Part shown: one piece after another, positions 39,101 through 52,400 of the stretch | Layout: each line of letters opens with the position of its first letter | How positions within the stretch are numbered: the stretch's first letter is position 1 | From: Auanema rhodensis | Lineage: Eukaryota; Nematoda; Chromadorea; Rhabditida; Rhabditidae | DNA length: 64,000 nt | Direction of reading: 5' to 3' | Assembly: GCA_964057225.1 (NCBI GenBank) | Contig: OZ059895.1 | Coordinates: forward strand, 1,302,001-1,366,000 | Position numbers and translations under genes: made by a program | The notes under the pieces: model-generated | Seen by the model: the letters and a program-made list of their open reading frames with translations, nothing else | What the model was told of the DNA's origin: nothing | Databases searched by the model: none

Positions 39101-42100
39101 TGCACCGAGATATCAACTGATATAAGTTCACACTTATATCCTCGATTTTCACCCTGAAGAATTAATTTTTTCGTTGAATAACATTGTCCATCGTCTTTGC
39201 CTTGAAAAAAGGAATCTAAAAACATCTACTTTTTGCTAAATTATTTTGAAATTTTTTGAAAAAATTTTTGTCAAAATGTTTTTGGAAGCAATGTTGAGTG
39301 TACATGGAAACTCAACATACACTAATGCATCATTTTTCAAACGATCATAACTAATTTTTGTATTAAGCGTTTCTCAATGTAGTAAAGTGCATTCGATGCG
39401 GATTTTTAAGCTGCGTCGATCTGTGTTATCAGATTTGCGCTAGCTTAAAAATGCACCGAGATATCAACTGATATAAGTTCACACTTATATCCTCGATTTT
39501 CACCCTGAAGAATTGATTTTTTCGTTGAATAACATTGTCCATCGTCTTTGCCTTGAAAAAAAGAATCTAAAAACATCTACTTTTTGCTAAATTATTTTGA
39601 AATTTTTCGAAAAAATTTTTGTCAAAATGTTTTTGGAAGCAATGTTGAGTGTACATGGAAACTCAACATACACTAATGCATCATTTTTCAAACGATCATA
39701 ATTAATTTTTGTATTAAGCGTTTCTCAATGTAGTATAGTGCATTCGATGCTTATTTTTAAGCTGCGTCGATCTGTGTTATCAGATTTGCGCTAGCTTAAA
39801 AATGCACCGAGATATCAACTGATATAAGTTCACACTTATATCCTCGATTTTCACCCTGAAGAATTAATTTTTTCGTTGAATAACATTGTCCATCGTCTTT
39901 GCCTTGAAAAAAGGAATCTAAAAACATCTACTTTTTGCTAAATTATCTTGAAATTTTTCGAAAAAATTTTTGTCAAAATGTTTTTGGAAGCAATGTTGAG
40001 TGTACATGGAAACTCAACATACACTAATGCATCATTTTTCAAACGATCATAATTAATTTTTGTATTAAGCGTTTCTCAATGTGGTATAGTGCATTCGATG
40101 CGGATTTTTAAGCTGCGTCGATCTGTGTTATCAGATTTGCGCTAGCTTAAAAATGCACCGAGATATCAACTGATATAAGTTCACACTTATATCCTCGATT
40201 TTCACCCTGAAGAATTAATTTTTTCGTTGAATAACGTTGTCCATCGTCTTTGCCTTGAAAAAAAGAATCTAAAAACATCTACTTTTTGCTAAATTATTTT
40301 GAAATTTTTCGAAAAAATTTTTGTCAAAATGTTTTTGGAAGCAATGTTGAGTGTACATGGAAACTCAACATACACTAATGCATCATTTTTCAAACGATCA
40401 TAATTAATTTTTGTATTAAGCGTTTCTCAATGTAGTATAGTGCATTCGATGCGGATTTTTAAGCTGCGTCGATCTGTGTTATCAGATTTGCGCTAGCTTA
40501 AAAATGCACCGAGATATCAACTGATATAAGTTCACACTTATATCCTCGATTTTCACCCTGAAGAATTAATTTTTTCGTTGAATAACATTGTCCATCGTCT
40601 TTGCCTTGAAAAAAAGAATCTAAAAACATCTACTTTTTGCTAAATTATTTTGAAATTTTTCGAAAAAATTTTTGTCAAAATGTTTTTGGAAGCAATGTTG
40701 AGTGTACATGGAAACTCAACATACACTAATGCATCATTTTTCAAACGATCATAATTAATTTTTGTATTAAGCGTTTCTCAATGTAGTATAGTGCAATCGA
40801 TGCGGATTTTTAAGCTGCGTCGATCTGTGTTATCAGATTTGCGCTAGCTTAAAAATGCACCGAGATATCAACTGATATAAGTTCACACTTATATCCTCGA
40901 TTTTCACCCTGAAGAATTAATTTTTTCGTTGAATAACATTGTCCATCGTCTTTGCCTTGAAAAGAGGAATCTAAAAACATCTACTTTTTGCTAAATTATT
41001 TTGAAATTTTTCGAAAAAATTTTTGTCAAAATGTTTTTGGAAGCAATGTTGAGTGTACATGGAAACTCAACATACACTAATGCATCATTTTTCAAACGAT
41101 CATAACTAATTTTTGTATTAAGCGTTTCTCAATGTAGTAAAGTGCATTCGATGCGGATTTTTAAGCTGCGTCGATCTGTGTTATCAGATTTGCGCTAGCT
41201 TAAAAATGCACCGAGATATCAACTGATATAAGTTCACACTTATATCCTCGATTTTCACCCTGAAGAATTAATTTTTTCGTTGAATAACATTGTCCATCGT
41301 CTTTGCCTTGCAAAAAGGAATCTAAAAACATCTACTTTTTGCTAAATTATTTTGAAATTTTTCGAAAAAATTTTTGTCAAAATGTTTTTGGAAGCAATGT
41401 TGAGTGTACATGGAAACTCAACATACACTAATGCATCATTTTTCAAACGATCATAACTAATTTTTGTATTAAGCGTTTCTCAATGTAGTATAGTGCATTC
41501 GATGCGGATTTTTAAGCTGCGTCGTTCTGTGTTATCAGATTTGCGCTAGCTTAAAAATGCACCGAGATATCAACTGATATAAGTTCACACATATATCCTC
41601 GATTTTCACCCTGAAGAATTAATTTTTTCGTTGAATAACATTGTCCATCGTCTTTGCCTTGAAAAAAGGAATCTAAAAACATCTACTTTTTGCTAAATTA
41701 TTTTGAAATTTTTCGAAAAAATTTTTGTCAAAATGTTTTTGGAAGCAATGTTGAGTGTACATGGAAACTCAACATACACTAATGCATCATTTTTCAAACG
41801 ATCATAATTAATTTTTGTATTAAGCGTTTCTCAATTTAGTATAGTGCATTCGATGCGGATTTTTAAGCTGCGTCGATCTGTGTTATCAGATTTGCGCTAG
41901 CTTAAAAATGCACCGAGATATCAACTGATATAAGTTCACACTTATATCCTCGATTTTCACCCTGAAGAATTAATTTTTTCGTTGAATAACATTGTCCATC
42001 GTCTTTGCCTTGAAAAAAGGAATCTAAAAACATCTACTTTTTGCTAAATTATTTTGAAATTTTTCGAAAAAATTTTTGTCAAAATGTTTTTGGAAGCAAT

Positions 42101-43173
42101 GTTGAGTGTACATGGAAACTCAACATACACTAATGCATCATTTTTCAAACGATCATAACTAATTTTTGTATTAAGCGTTTCTCAATTTAGTATAGTGCAT
42201 TTGATGCGGATTTTTAAGCTGCGTCGATCTGTGTTATCAGATTTGCGCTAGCTTAAAAATGCACCGAGATATCAACTGATATAAGTTCACACTTATATCC
42301 TCGATTTTCACCCTGAAGAATTAATTTTTTCGTTGAATAACATTGTCCATCGTCTTTGCCTTGAAAAAAGGAATCTAAAAACATCTACTTTTTGCTAAAT
42401 TATTTTGAAATTTTTCGAAAAAATTTTTGTCAAAATGTTTTTGGAAGCAATGTTGAGTGTACATGGAAACTCAACATACACTAATGCATCATTTTTCAAA
42501 CGATCATAACTAATTTTTGTATTAAGCGTTTCTCAATTTTGTATAGTGCATTCGATGCGGATTTTTAAGCTGCGTCGATCTGTGTTATCAGATTTGCGCT
42601 AGCTGAAAAATGCACCGAGATATCAACTGATATAAGTTCACACTTATATCCTCGATTTTCACCCTGAAGAATTAATTTTTTCGTTGAATAACATTGTCCA
42701 TCGTCTTTGCCTTGAAAAAAGGAATCTAAAAACATCTACTTTTTGCTAAATTATTTTGAAATTTTTCGAAAAAATTTTTGTCAAAATGTTTTTGGAAGCA
42801 ATGTTGAGTGTACATGGAAACTCAACATACACTAATGCATCATTTTTCAAACGATCATAACTAATTTTTGTATTAAGCGTTTCTCAATTTAGTATAGTGC
42901 ATTTGATGCGGATTTTTAAGCTGCGTCGATCTGTGTTATCAGATTTGCGCTAGCTTAAAAATGCACCGAGATATCAACTGATATAAGTTCACACTTATAT
43001 CCTCGATTTTCACCCTGAAGAATTAATTTTTTCGTTGAATAACATTGTCCATCGTCTTCGCCTTGAAAAAAGGAATCTAAAAACATCTACTTTTTGCTAA
43101 ATTATTTTGAAATTTTTCGAAAAAATTTTTGTCAAAATGTTTTTGGAAGCAATGTTGAGTGTACATGGAAACT

Positions 43174-45279
43174 CAACATACACTAATGCATCATTTTTCA
43201 AACGATCATAACTAATTTTTGTATTAAGCGTTTCTCAATGTAGTATAGTGCATTCGATGCGGATTTTTAAGCTGCGTCGTTCTGTGTTATCAGATTTGCG
43301 CTAGCTTAAAAATGCACCGAGATATCAACTGATATAAGTTCACACATATATCCTCGATTTTCACCCTGAAGAATTAATTTTTTCGTTGAATAACATTGTC
43401 CATCGTCTTTGCCTTGAAAAAAGGAATCTAAAAACATCTACTTTTTGCTGAATTATTATGAAATTTTTCGAAAAAATTTTTGTCAAAATGTTTTTGGAAG
43501 CAATGTTGAGTGTACATGGAAACTCAACATACACTAATGCATCATTTTTCAAACGATCATAACTAATTTTTGTATTAGGCGTTTCTCAATGTAATATAGT
43601 GCATTCGATGCGGATTTTTAAGCTGCGTCGATCTGTGTTATCAGATTTGCGCTAGCTTGAAAATGCACCGAGATATCAACTGATATAAGTTCACACTTAT
43701 ATCCTCGATTTTCACCCTGAAGAATTAATTTTTTCGTTGAATAACATTGTCCATCGTCTTTGCCTTAAAAAAAGGAATCTGAAAACATCTACTTTTTGCT
43801 AAATTATTTTGAAATTTTTCGAAAAAATTTTTGTCAAAATGTTTTTGGAAGCAATGTTGAGTGTACATGGAAACTCAACATACACTAATGCATCATTTTT
43901 CAAACGATCATAACTAATTTTTGTATTAAGCGTTTCTCAATGTAGTAAAGTGCATTCGATGCGGATTTTTAAGCTGCGTCGATCTGTGTTATCAGATTTG
44001 CGCTAGCTGAAAAATGCACCGAGATATCAACTGATATAAGTTCACACTTATATCCTCGATTTTCACCCTGAAGAATTAATTTTTTTGTTGAATAACATTG
44101 TCCATCGTCTTTGCCTTGAAAAAAGGAATCTAAAAACATCTACTTTTTGCTAAATTATTTTGAAATTTTTCGAAAAAATTTTTGTCAAAATGTTTTTGGA
44201 AGCAATGTTGAGTGTACATGGAAACTCAACATACACTAATGCATCATTTTTCAAACGATCATAACTAATTTTTGTATTAAGCGTTTCTCAATGTAGTATA
44301 GTGCATTCGATGCGGATTTTTAAGCTGCGTCGTTCTGTGTTATCAGATTTGCGCTAGCTTAAAAATGCACCGAGATATCAACTGATATAAGTTCACACAT
44401 ATATCCTCGATTTTCACCCTGAAGAATTAATTTTTTCGTTGAATAACATTGTCCATCGTCTTTGCCTTGAAAAAAGGAATCTAAAAACATCTACTTTTTG
44501 CTGAATTATTATGAAATTTTTCGAAAAAATTTTTGTCAAAATGTTTTTGGAAGCAATGTTGAGTGTACATGGAAACTCAACATACACTAATGCATCATTT
44601 TTCAAACGATCATAACTAATTTTTGTATTAGGCGTTTCTCAATGTAATATAGTGCATTCGATGCGGATTTTTAAGCTGCGTCGATCTGTGTTATCAGATT
44701 TGCGCTAGCTTGAAAATGCACCGAGATATCAACTGATATAAGTTCACACTTATATCCTCGATTTTCACCCTGAAGAATTAATTTTTTCGTTGAATAACAT
44801 TGTCCATCGTCTTTGCCTTAAAAAAAGGAATCTGAAAACATCTACTTTTTGCTAAATTATTTTGAAATTTTTCGAAAAAATTTTTGTCAAAATGTTTTTG
44901 GAAGCAATGTTGAGTGTACATGGAAACTCAACATACACTAATGCATCATTTTTCAAACGATCATAACTAATTTTTGTATTAAGCGTTTCTCAATGTAGTA
45001 AAGTGCATTCGATGCGGATTTTTAAGCTGCGTCGATCTGTGTTATCAGATTTGCGCTAGCTGAAAAATGCACCGAGATATCAACTGATATAAGTTCACAC
45101 TTATATCCTCGATTTTCACCCTGAAGAATTAATTTTTTTGTTGAATAACATTGTCCATCGTCTTTGCCTTGAAAAAAGGAATCTAAAAACATCTACTTTT
45201 TGCTAAATTATTTTGAAATTTTTCGAAAAAATTTTTGTCAAAATGTTTTTGGAAGCAATGTTGAGTGTACATGGAAACT
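43174..45279. repeat. Tandem trimer duplication (2 x 1,053 bp) within macro-repeat 2
   Basis: Copies 124-126 and 127-129 match copies 86-88 and 89-91 exactly 13,338 bp upstream. The trimer doubling therefore preceded the macro-duplication. Confidence 0.9.
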
Positions 45280-46332
45280 CAACATACACTAATGCATCAT
45301 TTTTCAAACGATCATAACTAATTTTTGTATTAAGCGTTTCTCAATGTAGTATAGTGCATTCGATGCGGATTTTTAAGCTGCGTCGTTCTGTGTTATCAGA
45401 TTTGCGCTAGCTTAAAAATGCACCGAGATATCAACTGATATAAGTTCACACATATATCCTCGATTTTCACCCTGAAGAATTAATTTTTTCGTTGAATAAC
45501 ATTGTCCATCGTCTTTGCCTTGAAAAAAGGAATCTAAAAACATCTACTTTTTGCTAAATTATTTTGAAATTTTTCGAAAAAATTTTTGTCAAAATGTTTT
45601 TGGAAGCAATGTTGAGTGTACATGGAAACTCAACATACACTAATGCATCATTTTTCAAACGATCATAACTAATTTTTGTATTAAGCGTTTCTCAATGTAG
45701 TATAGTGCATTCGATGCGGATTTTTAAGCTGCGTCGTTCTGTGTTATCAGATTTGCGCTAGCTTAAAAATGCACCGAGATATCAACTGATATAAGTTCAC
45801 ACATATATCCTCGATTTTCACCCTGAAGAATTAATTTTTTCGTTGAATAACATTGTCCATCGTCTTTGCCTTGAAAAAAAGAATCTAAAAACATCTACTT
45901 TTTGCTAAATTATTTTGAAATTTTTCGAAAAAATTTTTGTCAAAATGTTTTTGGAAGCAATGTTGAGTGTACATGGAAACTCAACATACACTAATGCATC
46001 ATTTTTCAAACGATCATAATTAATTTTTGTATTAAGCGTTTCTCAATGTAGTATAGTGCATTCGATGCGGATTTTTAAGCTGCGTCGATCTGTGTTATCA
46101 GATTTGCGCTAGCTTAAAAATGCACCGAGATATCAACTGATATAAGTTCACACATATATCCTCGATTTTCACCCTGAAGAATTAATTTTTTCGTTGAATA
46201 ACATTGTCCATCGTCTTTGCCTTGAAAAAAGGAATCTAAAAACATCTACTTTTTGCTAAATTATTTTGAAATTTTTCGAAAAAATTTTTGTCAAAATGTT
46301 TTTGGAAGCAATGTTGAGTGTACATGGAAACT

Positions 46333-48438
46333 CAACATACACTAATGCATCATTTTTCAAACGATCATAACTAATTTTTGTATTAAGCGTTTCTCAATGT
46401 AGTATAGTGCATTCGATGCGGATTTTTAAGCTGCGTCGTTCTGTGTTATCAGATTTGCGCTAGCTTAAAAATGCACCGAGATATCAACTGATATAAGTTC
46501 ACACATATATCCTCGATTTTCACCCTGAAGAATTAATTTTTTCGTTGAATAACATTGTCCATCGTCTTTGCCTTGAAAAAAAGAATCTAAAAACATCTAC
46601 TTTTTGCTAAATTATTTTGAAATTTTTCGAAAAAATTTTTGTCAAAATGTTTTTGGAAGCAATGTTGAGTGTACATGGAAACTCAACATACACTAATGCA
46701 TCATTTTTCAAACGATCATAATTAATTTTTGTATTAAGCGTTTCTCAATGTAGTATAGTGCATTCGATGCGGATTTTTAAGCTGCGTCGATCTGTGTTAT
46801 CAGATTTGCGCTAGCTTAAAAATGCACCGAGATATCAACTGATATAAGTTCACACTTATATCCTCGATTTTCACCCTGAAGAATTAATTTTTTCGTTGAA
46901 TAACATTGTCCATCGTCTTTGCCTTGAAAAAAGGAATCTGAAAACATCTACTTTTTGCTAAATTATTTTGAAATTTTTCGAAAAAATTTTTGTCAAAATG
47001 TTTTTGGAAGCAATGTTGAGTGTACATGGAAACTCAACATACACTAATGCATCATTTTTCAAACGATCATAACTAATTTTTGTATTAAGCGTTTCTCAAT
47101 GTAGTATAGTGCATTCGATGCGGATTTTTAAGCTGCGTCGTTCTGTGTTATCAGATTTGCGCTAGCTTAAAAATGCACCGAGATATCAACTGATATAAGT
47201 TCACACATATATCCTCGATTTTCACCCTGAAGAATTAATTTTTTCGTTGAATAACATTGTCCATCGTCTTTGCCTTGAAAAAAAGAATCTAAAAACATCT
47301 ACTTTTTGCTAAATTATTTTGAAATTTTTCGAAAAAATTTTTGTCAAAATGTTTTTGGAAGCAATGTTGAGTGTACATGGAAACTCAACATACACTAATG
47401 CATCATTTTTCAAACGATCATAATTAATTTTTGTATTAAGCGTTTCTCAATGTAGTATAGTGCATTCGATGCGGATTTTTAAGCTGCGTCGATCTGTGTT
47501 ATCAGATTTGCGCTAGCTTAAAAATGCACCGAGATATCAACTGATATAAGTTCACACTTATATCCTCGATTTTCACCCTGAAGAATTAATTTTTTCGTTG
47601 AATAACATTGTCCATCGTCTTTGCCTTGAAAAAAGGAATCTGAAAACATCTACTTTTTGCTAAATTATTTTGAAATTTTTCGAAAAAATTTTTGTCAAAA
47701 TGTTTTTGGAAGCAATGTTGAGTGTACATGGAAACTCAACATACACTAATGCATCATTTTTCAAACGATCATAACTAATTTTTGTATTAAGCGTTTCTCA
47801 ATGTAGTATAGTGCATTCGATGCGGATTTTTAAGCTGCGTCGTTCTGTGTTATCAGATTTGCGCTAGCTTAAAAATGCACCGAGATATCAACTGATATAA
47901 GTTCACACATATATCCTCGATTTTCACCCTGAAGAATTAATTTTTTCGTTGAATAACATTGTCCATCGTCTTTGCCTTGAAAAAAAGAATCTAAAAACAT
48001 CTACTTTTTGCTAAATTATTTTGAAATTTTTCGAAAAAATTTTTGTCAAAATGTTTTTGGAAGCAATGTTGAGTGTACATGGAAACTCAACATACACTAA
48101 TGCATCATTTTTCAAACGATCATAATTAATTTTTGTATTAAGCGTTTCTCAATGTAGTATAGTGCATTCGATGCGGATTTTTAAGCTGCGTCGATCTGTG
48201 TTATCAGATTTGCGCTAGCTTAAAAATGCACCGAGATATCAACTGATATAAGTTCACACTTATATCCTCGATTTTCACCCTGAAGAATTAATTTTTTCGT
48301 TGAATAACATTGTCCATCGTCTTTGCCTTGAAAAAAGGAATCTGAAAACATCTACTTTTTGCTAAATTATTTTGAAATTTTTCGAAAAAATTTTTGTCAA
48401 AATGTTTTTGGAAGCAATGTTGAGTGTACATGGAAACT
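46333..48438. repeat. Dimeric higher-order repeat (3 x 702 bp) within macro-repeat 2
   Basis: Copies 133-138 alternate between the B/a250 type and the E-like/g257 type, matching 32995-35100 at a 13,338-bp offset. The number of dimers is the same in both macro-repeats, so no dimer gain or loss has occurred since the duplication. Confidence 0.88.
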
Positions 48439-49140
48439 CAACATACACTAATGCATCATTTTTCAAACGATCATAACTAATTTTTGTATTAAGCGTTTCT
48501 CAATTTAGTATAGTGCATTCGATGCGGATTTTTAAGCTGCGTCGATCTGTGTTATCAGATTTTCGCTAGCTGAAAAATGCACCGAGATATCAACTGATAT
48601 AAGTTCACACTTATATCCTCGATTTTCACCCTGAAGAATTAATTTTTTCGTTGAATAACATTGTCCATCGTCTTTGCCTTGAAAAAAGGAATCTAAAAAC
48701 ATCTACTTTTTGCTAAATTATTTTGAAATTTTCCGAAAAAATTTTTGTCAAAATGTTTTTGGAAGCAATGTTGAGTGTACATGGAAACTCAACATACACT
48801 AATGCATCATTTTTCAAACGATCATAACTAATTTTTGTATTAAGCGTTTCTCAATGTAGTATAGTGCATTCGATGCGGATTTTTAAGCTGCGTCGTTCTG
48901 TGTTATCAGATTTGCGCTAGCTTGAAAATGCACCGAGATATCAACTGATATAAGTTCACACATATATCCTCGATTTTCACCCTGAAGAATTAATTTTTTC
49001 GTTGAATAACATTGTCCATCGTCTTTGCCTTGAAAAAAAGAATCTGAAAACATCTACTTTTTGCTAAATTATTTTGAAATTTTTCGAAAAAATTTTTGTC
49101 AAAATGTTTTTGGAAGCAATGTTGAGTGTACATGGAAACT

Positions 49141-49491
49141 CAACATACACTAATGCATCATTTTTCAAACGATCATAACTAATTTTTGTATTAAGCGTTT
49201 CTCAATTTTGTATAGTGCATTCGATGCGGATTTTTAAGCTGCGTCGTTCTGTGTTATCAGATTTGCGCTAGCTTGAAAATGCACCGAGATATCAACTGAT
49301 ATAAGTTCACACATATATCCTCGATTTTCACCCTGAAGAATTAATTTTTTCGTTGAATAACATTGTCCATCGTCTTTGCCTTGAAAAAAAGAATCTGAAA
49401 ACATCTACTTTTTGCTAAATTATTTTGAAATTTTTCGAAAAAATTTTTGTCAAAATGTTTTTGGAAGCAATGTTGAGTGTACATGGAAACT
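49141..49491. repeat. Hybrid monomer, P-like 5' part and copy-140-like 3' part
   Basis: Copy 141 has the P markers t67 and t69 (CAATTTTGTA), then t107, g135, a173, a250 and g257 as in copy 140. The following copy 142 is a true P. The switch lies between monomer positions 69 and 107 (bases 49209-49247). This is the place where macro-repeat 2 ends. Confidence 0.65.
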
Positions 49492-52400
49492 CAACATACA
49501 CTAATGCATCATTTTTCAAACGATCATAACTAATTTTTGTATTAAGCGTTTCTCAATTTTGTATAGTGCATTCGATGCGGATTTTTAAGCTGCGTCGATC
49601 TGTGTTATCAGATTTGCGCTAGCTTGAAAATGCACCGAGATATCAACTGATATAAGTTCACACTTATATCCTCGATTTTCACCCTGAAGAATTAATTTTT
49701 TCGTTGAATAACATTGTCCATCGTCTTTGCCTTAAAAAAAGGAATCTGAAAACATCTACTTTTTGCTAAATTATTTTGAAATTTTTCGAAAAAATTTTTG
49801 TCAAAATGTTTTTGGAAGCAATGTTGAGTGTACATGGAAACTCAACATACACTAATGCATCATTTTTCAAACGATCATAACTAATTTTTGTATTAGGCGT
49901 TTCTCAATGTAGTATAGTGCATTCGATGCGGATTTTTAAGCTGCGTCGATCTGTGTTATCAGATTTGCGCTAGCTTGAAAATGCACCGAGATATCAACTG
50001 ATATAAGTTCACACTTATATCCTCGATTTTCACCCTGAAGAATTAATTTTTTCGTTGAATAACATTGTCCATCGTCTTTGCCTTGAAAAAAAGAATCTAA
50101 AAACATCTACTTTTTGCTAAATTATTTTGAAATTTTTCGAAAAAATTTTTGTCAAAATGTTTTTGGAAGCAATGTTGAGTGTACATGGAAACTCAACATA
50201 CACTAATGCATCATTTTTCAAACGATCATAACTAATTTTTGTATTAAGCGTTTCTCAATGTAGTATAGTGCATTCGATGCGGATTTTTAAGCTGCGTCGT
50301 TCTGTGTTATCAGATTTGCGCTAGCTTAAAAATGCACCGAGATATCAACTGATATAAGTTCACACATATATCCTCGATTTTCACCCTGAAGAATTAATTT
50401 TTTCGTTGAATAACATTGTCCATCGTCTTTGCCTTGAAAAAAAGAATCTAAAAACATCTACTTTTTGCTAAATTATTTTGAAATTTTTCGAAAAAATTTT
50501 TGTCAAAATGTTTTTGGAAGCAATGTTGAGTGTACATGGAAACTCAACATACACTAATGCATCATTTTTCAAACGATCATAATTAATTTTTGTATTGAGC
50601 GTTTCTCAATGTAGTATAGTGCATTCGATGCGGATTTTTAAGCTGCGTCGATCTGTGTTATCAGATTTGCGCTAGCTTAAAAATGCACCGAGATATCAAC
50701 TGATATAAGTTCACACTTATATCCTCGATTTTCACCCTGAAGAATTAATTTTTTCGTTGAATAACATTGTCCATCGTCTTTGCCTTGAAAAAAGGAATCT
50801 GAAAACATCTACTTTTTGCTAAATTATTTTGAAATTTTTCGAAAAAATTTTTGTCAAAATGTTTTTGGAAGCAATGTTGAGTGTACATGGAAACTCAACA
50901 TACACTAATGCATCATTTTTCAAACGATCATAACTAATTTTTGTATTAAGCGTTTCTCAATGTAGTATAGTGCATTCGATGCGGATTTTTAAGCTGCGTC
51001 GTTCTGTGTTATCAGATTTGCGCTAGCTTAAAAATGCACCGAGATATCAACTGATATAAGTTCACACATATATCCTCGATTTTCACCCTGAAGAATTAAT
51101 TTTTTCGTTGAATAACATTGTCCATCGTCTTTGCCTTGAAAAAAAGAATCTAAAAACATCTACTTTTTGCTAAATTATTTTGAAATTTTTCGAAAAAATT
51201 TTTGTCAAAATGTTTTTGGAAGCAATGTTGAGTGTACATGGAAACTCAACATACACTAATGCATCATTTTTCAAACGATCATAATTAATTTTTGTATTAA
51301 GCGTTTCTCAATGTAGTAGAGTGCATTCGATGCGGATTTTTAAGCTGCGTCGATCTGTGTTATCAGATTTGCGCTAGCTTAAAAATGCACCGAGATATCA
51401 ACTGATATAAGTTCACACTTATATCCTCGATTTTCACCCTGAAGAATTAATTTTTTCGTTGAATAACATTGTCCATCGTCTTTGCCTTGAAAAAAGGAAT
51501 CTGAAAACATCTACTTTTTGCTAAATTATTTTGAAATTTTTCGAAAAAATTTTTGTCAAAATGTTTTTGGAAGCAATGTTGAGTGTACATGGAAACTCAA
51601 CATACACTAATGCATCATTTTTCAAACGATCATAACTAATTTTTGTATTAAGCGTTTCTCAATTTAGTATAGTGCATTCGATGCGGATTTTTAAGCTGCG
51701 TCGATCTGTGTTATCAGATTTTCGCTAGCTGAAAAATGCACCGAGATATCAACTGATATAAGTTCACACTTATATCCTCGATTTTCACCCTGAAGAATTA
51801 ATTTTTTCGTTGAATAACATTGTCCATCGTCTTTGCCTTGAAAAAAGGAATCTAAAAACATCTACTTTTTGCTAAATTATTTTGAAATTTTTCGAAAAAA
51901 TTTTTGTCAAAATGTTTTTGGAAGCAATGTTGAGTGTACATGGAAACTCAACATACACTAATGCATCATTTTTCAAACGATCATAACTAATTTTTGTATT
52001 AAGCGTTTCTCAATGTAGTATAGTGCATTCGATGCGGATTTTTAAGCTGCGTCGTTCTGTGTTATCAGATTTGCGCTAGCTTGAAAATGCACCGAGATAT
52101 CAACTGATATAAGTTCACACATATATCCTCGATTTTCACCCTGAAGAATTAATTTTTTCGTTGAATAACATTGTCCATCGTCTTTGCCTTGAAAAAAAGA
52201 ATCTGAAAACATCTACTTTTTGCTAAATTATTTTGAAATTTTTCGAAAAAATTTTTGTCAAAATGTTTTTGGAAGCAATGTTGAGTGTACATGGAAACTC
52301 AACATACACTAATGCATCATTTTTCAAACGATCATAACTAATTTTTGTATTAAGCGTTTCTCAATTTTGTATAGTGCATTCGATGCGGATTTTTAAGCTG

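Larger units (their letters stand above)
36154..49206. repeat. About 13.05-kb macro-repeat, copy 2 (37 monomers plus a partial one)
   Basis: Copies 104-140 and the start of 141 repeat macro-repeat 1 marker by marker, less one monomer. Apart from that missing monomer, the only difference I noticed is a T-to-C at 48733 (TTCCGAAA) in copy 139 compared with copy 101. Such identity over about 13 kb means a recent duplication or gene-conversion-like homogenisation, unless it is an assembly artefact. The J copy that begins it carries the HindIII-type site at 36206, against 22517 in copy 1. Confidence 0.92.

Noticed and set aside
22465-49206. Pure assembly artefact as the explanation for the macro-repeat pair
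   Set aside because: It cannot be excluded, but the copies differ by one monomer and at least one base (48733), which a simple duplicated contig would not show. It is kept as a finding with a stated check.
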